Positions 33,647-37,141 of a stretch of 37,141 nucleotides of DNA are shown piece by piece (the first letter of the stretch is position 1; each line of letters opens with the position of its first letter). The notes beneath the pieces were generated by a model, which did no database searches, had not been told where the DNA came from, and worked only from the letters and a program-made list of their open reading frames with translations. Location: NCBI GenBank assembly GCA_944331815.1, contig CALVIQ010000040.1, positions 1-37,141 on the forward strand, in the 5' to 3' direction. Both the position numbers and the translations under genes were made by a program. This DNA is from an uncultured Bacilli bacterium. GTDB taxonomy: Bacteria > Bacillota_I > Bacilli_A > RF39 > UBA660.

Positions 33647-34357
33647 TTACTCAACAGCATTTATCATTAAATATTTATATTTTTCATCTTTATTAATGAC
33701 TTTAATTATTCCTTTTGATATTAGTTCATCTATGCGCTCCATAAAAATTAAATCTATATAGAAGCCACATAATTTCTCCGAAATACATTTTCCTACCAAT
33801 TCTAAATATTCAATTTTTTTCTCTATTTTTATAAAATTTATTATCATACTATCCAAGTAATCAAATGAAAATGACATTAACTTTCCATAATTTAAAACTC
33901 GTAAATCATTATTTTCTTTAACTAAATCATCCCAAATTTTTTTATAATTTATTTTTTCATTATTATCTAAAAGAATTGTATTTTTAGACAATTCTTTTAT
34001 TTCACTTGATGTATAACTGCTAAATGAAAAATGATCTTTATTTGCAATATCACAAATAAATATATCAATATTTTTATTACAAAAATAAGATATTAAAAAA
34101 TATAACGAACACATATCTTCATTATCTAAAGATGAATACCAAATACGAATTTGTGTTTCTTTTATAGATTTTAGTTTTTCTATTTCACTATTTACTGGAA
34201 TAGTAACATTTTTTAATATTTTAATTTTATAATCTGTCAAACATTTAATATTCCCATAACTGAGAACACAACAAAAAGTCATAACATTATTAAATCCAGC
34301 ACTTTTTAATAAATTTTCACCATATCCATCTATTATAATTTCTAACATTTTTTTCAA
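33647..34357 (-). CDS. DUF1835/DUF3658-like protein
   Basis: 236 aa. The middle (ETQIRIWYSSLDNEDMCSLY) matches the DUF1835 pattern and the C-terminal half (WDDLVKENNDLRVLNYGKLMS, FDYLDSMI, FMERIDELISKGI) matches DUF3658. Function is unknown for the family. The start is probably TTG 34357, which has GGAG 8 nt upstream; ATG 34348 is in frame but 17 nt away. It stands alone after tRNA-Cys. Confidence 0.65.
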   Translation of the reverse strand: MKKMLEIIIDGYGENLLKSAGFNNVMTFCCVLSYGNIKCLTDYKIKILKNVTIPVNSEIEKLKSIKETQIRIWYSSLDNEDMCSLYFLISYFCNKNIDIFICDIANKDHFSFSSYTSSEIKELSKNTILLDNNEKINYKKIWDDLVKENNDLRVLNYGKLMSFSFDYLDSMIINFIKIEKKIEYLELVGKCISEKLCGFYIDLIFMERIDELISKGIIKVINKDEKYKYLMINAVE

Positions 34358-34410
34358 TTTCTTATCTCCTTTATTTTTTTATTTATATTTTATTCTATAT
34401 AATAGAAAAA

Positions 34411-34430
34411 CTAATCCATTTCTGAATTAG
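34411..34430 (-). terminator. Terminator of tRNA-Cys
   Basis: A 7-bp stem (CTAATTC / GGATTAG, one G-T pair) with a 6-nt loop, followed on the minus strand by TTTTTCT. It lies about 40 bp after the tRNA. A second AAACTC/GAGTTT hairpin lies between. Confidence 0.6.
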
Positions 34431-34471
34431 CTATTTATCAAAACTCAAAAATTTCGAGTTTCATATCATAT

Positions 34472-34546
34472 TGGAGGGCCCAGCCGGACTTGAACCGACG
34501 CTCGGGGAGTTGCAGTCCCATGCCTTACCAACTTGGCTATGGACCC
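34472..34546 (-). tRNA. tRNA-Cys (anticodon GCA)
   Basis: A complete 75-nt tRNA with encoded CCA. Acceptor GGGTCCA pairs with TGGGCCC; D arm GCC/GGC; anticodon loop CTGCAAC gives GCA; T arm GTCGG/CCGGC with TTCAAGT loop; discriminator T (U73), the normal cysteine identity element. The first anticodon-stem pair is a T-C mismatch. Its promoter and terminator are visible. Confidence 0.95.
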
Positions 34547-34556
34547 GTGTAAATAA

Positions 34557-34585
34557 ATTATAGCAAAATATTTTTACTTAATCAA
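34557..34585 (-). promoter_or_regulatory. Promoter of tRNA-Cys
   Basis: TTGATT (34580-34585), 17-nt spacer, TATAAT (34557-34562) on the minus strand, 10 nt before the mature 5' end. Confidence 0.7.
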
Positions 34586-34607
34586 GTATTTTACTATAAT
34601 TTATTCA

Positions 34608-36356
34608 TTATTTAAATAAATTATACCTAATTATATTATTTGATGTTTCAATTAAATTTCTAGCATATTCTTCTTTTTCTTTTATATAATTAGAATCAAC
34701 ACTTTCATACATCTTGTATTCACTTAATTGATTGTTATAATATATTTTATCTGTTAACCAATTACCATTTGGAAAAACTACAATATTGTCTTCTACACTA
34801 AATATATCATTACCTAAAGCATATTTTGTATCAACACCAAACATATTACCAATAGTAGGCATAACATCAATAGCTCCCATTACTTTATCTATTTCTTGAC
34901 GTTTAATATCCTTACTCCATATTATTAAAGGAACTTTAGTTAGTTTTTCATATTCATAAAAATCTATTTCCTTACCTAAATATTCTTCATATTCTTTTTG
35001 CGAAAATTTCGCGTCATGATCACCATAAATAACTAATACTGTATTATCAAGATTTACTTTATTTATAAATTCACCTATTGCTTCATCAGCATAATGAACC
35101 AATTTAATATAATTTCCTATTCTAGTACCTTCAGCATCTCCTACATTAAAATCAATACCTTCAGTATAAAATGGAGTATGATTAGATAACATAATTAAAG
35201 TTCCATAATATTTATCATATTCTAAATTATTAATTATATCAGCTGATTGAATGAAAAATGATTTATCAGATAATCCTAAACCTAATTGTTCAGTTAAATC
35301 ATAAGTATCATAACAATAATAATGATCATACCCTATTTTTTGATACATTTTATCTCTATTCCAATAATTACATGTATTACCATGCATACTAAAAGTATAA
35401 TATCCATCATTTTTAAATGATTTAATTAACGAATTATATTCATTTTTATCATAACTAGTAAATACTGTACCTGTCCCTATTGGAAGTAATGAATTAGTAA
35501 TAGCTAGTTCAGTATCACTACTTGTTCCAACACTTTCTTCAGAATAATAATTATTAAAATAAATTCCTTCATTTTTCAATTTATATAGGTTTGGTGTTAT
35601 AGTTTCATTTATAAACATACTTTGAATACTTTCAGCATGGATAAACAAAATATTTTTATCTTTAAATATATTAGTGTATTCATTTGTTTTAGTTTCTTTA
35701 TTACTATAAAACTCTTCGACTTCTTCTTTAGCTTCAGTATATCCACATTTTGGACACATAAATTTAGATGCTACATAAAATATATCATTTAATTGATAAG
35801 TATAAACACCTAAATTTCTTACAACATAAGCTTTATTCCAATCATGTTTTAACCTGTATATATCATTAGAATTAATTGTTAATAAAGATATTACTAAAAT
35901 AGTAAAATAAACTGTAAAACTTTTTTTAAACATATTAATATCTTTAGTTTTATTACTTTTCTTATATAAAACAATCATTAAAATTATTTGCCAAAGAAAA
36001 ATAAAATCAATTATTTTAAATGTTCCAGTTATTGCTTCAGAAGGAAGTCTTAATGCTTGAACGAAAGCTTCTAATAAATAAATTGAAGCAAAGTCATTAA
36101 AATTATTATAGTATAATGAATTAATTGTACAAATAGCAGTTAAAACAATAGAAAATATTAAAAAATATAAATTTCTTTTTTTAATTAAAAATGAAAAACT
36201 ATAAATAAAAAGTAATAAAGTTAAATCAAATAATAAATATTTTAAACTAATAAAACCTGTCGTTAAATAAATTAATATACTACTATTTATTAAACTAGAT
36301 ATAATAAATATAATGCCATAATCTTTTAATGATGATGAAATATTAAACTTATGCAT
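34608..36356 (-). CDS. Lipoteichoic-acid-synthase-like membrane sulfatase
   Basis: 582-aa phosphoglycerol transferase-type enzyme. Five hydrophobic segments fill residues of about 12-160. The extracellular sulfatase-fold domain has metal ligand E242 (HAESIQS), the catalytic Thr T278 (SVGTSSDTEL), and the GDHDAKF metal site near residue 470. LTA synthases build polyglycerolphosphate on a glycolipid anchor, so the cell is probably Gram-positive. A CPKCG knuckle (201-204) just before the domain is unusual. The ATG overlaps the ZIP gene by 31 nt, with AGGAG 10 nt upstream. Confidence 0.9.
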   Translation of the reverse strand: MHKFNISSSLKDYGIIFIISSLINSSILIYLTTGFISLKYLLFDLTLLLFIYSFSFLIKKRNLYFLIFSIVLTAICTINSLYYNNFNDFASIYLLEAFVQALRLPSEAITGTFKIIDFIFLWQIILMIVLYKKSNKTKDINMFKKSFTVYFTILVISLLTINSNDIYRLKHDWNKAYVVRNLGVYTYQLNDIFYVASKFMCPKCGYTEAKEEVEEFYSNKETKTNEYTNIFKDKNILFIHAESIQSMFINETITPNLYKLKNEGIYFNNYYSEESVGTSSDTELAITNSLLPIGTGTVFTSYDKNEYNSLIKSFKNDGYYTFSMHGNTCNYWNRDKMYQKIGYDHYYCYDTYDLTEQLGLGLSDKSFFIQSADIINNLEYDKYYGTLIMLSNHTPFYTEGIDFNVGDAEGTRIGNYIKLVHYADEAIGEFINKVNLDNTVLVIYGDHDAKFSQKEYEEYLGKEIDFYEYEKLTKVPLIIWSKDIKRQEIDKVMGAIDVMPTIGNMFGVDTKYALGNDIFSVEDNIVVFPNGNWLTDKIYYNNQLSEYKMYESVDSNYIKEKEEYARNLIETSNNIIRYNLFK

Positions 36357-37033
36357 ATTATCAAAGCTCCTATTATAAATCCTGTTATATTATTTTTTTT
36401 ATTTTGATGTTTTAAATGTTCTAGTAATTCAAAAAATACAATATATACTAACATTCCTAATGTTATAGCAAACATAACTCCAATAAAGAATTCACTCACA
36501 TCACCTATCAAATATAATATAAATGATCCAATAAAAGTAGATAGTGATATTACAAAACTTATTAAAATTATTTTTGTTTTACTATATTTTGCATCTTTTA
36601 ATGTACTACCTATTACCATTCCCAATGGAATATTATGTAAACCAATACCTATTCCTAATAAAATACCTAAATTAAAGTTTTTATTTAAAGTAGAATATAA
36701 AATCATTCCTTCAATTAAATTATGAATAATTAAAGCTATAGAAGACATTAATCCGATATGGAAAACATGTTCTTTATGATTAGAGTGTTCATGATCTGGA
36801 ATAAATATATCTAATAATTTTAATAGTACAAATCCTATTAAAGCAAATATTATCATATTAAAATAATTAATATGTTCTAAAGTATGGGGTATTACTTCTA
36901 AAAATATCAAACAAAATAATACGCTAAAAGCAATACTAATAGATAATTCTGATATTTTTTTCTTTCTTTTAAATAATAATATAATAATAGTACCTAATAA
37001 AACTGTTAGCCCAAATAAAAATGTAATAAACAT
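36326..37033 (-). CDS. ZIP-family metal transporter
   Basis: 235-aa membrane protein with about eight hydrophobic segments. Zinc-site motifs are in two consecutive helices: HNLIEGM and HNIPLGM, the family's HNxxEG and HNxPxG. A His-rich cytoplasmic loop (DHEHSNHKEHVFH) and a terminal HHH probably bind metal. It likely imports Zn2+ or another divalent cation. AAGGAGTG precedes the ATG. Confidence 0.92.
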   Translation of the reverse strand: MFITFLFGLTVLLGTIIILLFKRKKKISELSISIAFSVLFCLIFLEVIPHTLEHINYFNMIIFALIGFVLLKLLDIFIPDHEHSNHKEHVFHIGLMSSIALIIHNLIEGMILYSTLNKNFNLGILLGIGIGLHNIPLGMVIGSTLKDAKYSKTKIILISFVISLSTFIGSFILYLIGDVSEFFIGVMFAITLGMLVYIVFFELLEHLKHQNKKNNITGFIIGALIICISLIFHHH

Positions 37034-37037
37034 ATAA

Positions 37038-37141
37038 TCACTCCTTAAACAACTTAGGATATTTTTTAATTAATTTATCCACAAAAATACTCATCAAGCT
37101 AAATATTATAGTCGATATAAATACTAATATCAAGATAAAAA
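37038..37141 (-). CDS. Partial gene, C-terminal end of a membrane protein
   Basis: The frame enters at the right edge and ends with TGA at 37038-37040. The last 34 residues comprise a hydrophobic helix (ILVFISTIIFSLMSIF) followed by a basic tail, VDKLIKKYPKLFKE. The family cannot be told. The AAGGAGTGA of its end is the ribosome binding site of the ZIP gene 4 nt on, so the two are probably co-transcribed. Confidence 0.55.
   Translation of the reverse strand, partial: FILILVFISTIIFSLMSIFVDKLIKKYPKLFKE

Noticed and set aside
37075..37083. Consensus DnaA box TTATCCACA
   Set aside because: A single copy inside coding sequence of the partial gene, with no cluster and no dnaA nearby; not evidence of an origin.
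37130..37141. CAAGATAAAAA at the right edge resembling the IS terminal repeat
   Set aside because: Ten of eleven bases match, but it lies in the coding frame of the partial gene and such A-rich strings are common here.

Overview
The window is AT-rich throughout, uses TGG for Trp and TGA as a stop, and has Gram-positive-style AGGAGG/GGTGAT ribosome binding sites. Gene content (ParAB, FtsH next to TilS, DUF951, lipoteichoic-acid-synthase-like sulfatase, prepilin-like protein, OmpR two-component system) suggests a low-GC Bacillota, probably an uncultured Bacilli lineage of the gut RF39/Erysipelotrichia kind. The lineage is an inference. Nearly all genes lie on the minus strand.

Layout. 1-1467 is an apparently intact ISAs1-family insertion sequence whose left terminal repeat is exactly the first base of the window. 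1538-6286 (minus) is a run parA-parB-GNAT-mscS-DUF951-abgT. 6399-9693 is tilS-ftsH. 9755-13949 is the most notable region: a ferredoxin-ASCH-nucleoside deoxyribosyltransferase-like set, an HPt-receiver protein, a 666-aa prepilin-like protein, and a non-coding segment. 14017-18872 has small unknown genes and a MacB/FtsX-type ABC exporter pair. 18932-21796 has a YfcC/DcuC-like permease and a TIGR01212 radical SAM protein. 21818-28157 has a HerA-like ATPase, a two-component system and a UvrD-like helicase with a nuclease-like insert and zinc ribbons. 28288-33170 has a Fic protein, an MBL hydrolase, a GNAT, an AAA_14/DUF4143 ATPase, a DHH phosphoesterase and RNase HII. 33171-33646 is decayed sequence. 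After it come a DUF1835/DUF3658-like gene, tRNA-Cys, an LTA-synthase-like gene, a ZIP transporter and a partial gene at the right edge.

Main discovery. The prepilin-like gene (10072-12072) and its 3' flank form a diversity-generating retroelement (DGR) cassette. An 80-bp template repeat (TR, 9893-9972), rich in AAC/AAT codons, aligns without gaps to two variable repeats inside the gene: VR1 (10143-10222, the C-terminus) and VR2 (10824-10903, mid-protein). On the coding strand, mismatches concentrate at TR adenines: 15 of 25 adenines against 3 of 55 other bases for VR1, and 12 of 25 against 7 of 55 for VR2. All three copies share an invariant GC-rich 3' end, GGTCTCCGTGCAG, as expected of an initiation-of-mutagenic-homology (IMH) site. 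Both VRs, but not the TR, are followed by the same 7-bp hairpin. No reverse transcriptase or Avd-like gene is in the window, so the cassette is either served in trans or orphaned. The target would be a surface pilin-like protein carrying two diversified C-type-lectin-like domains, probably co-transcribed with an HPt-receiver signalling protein.
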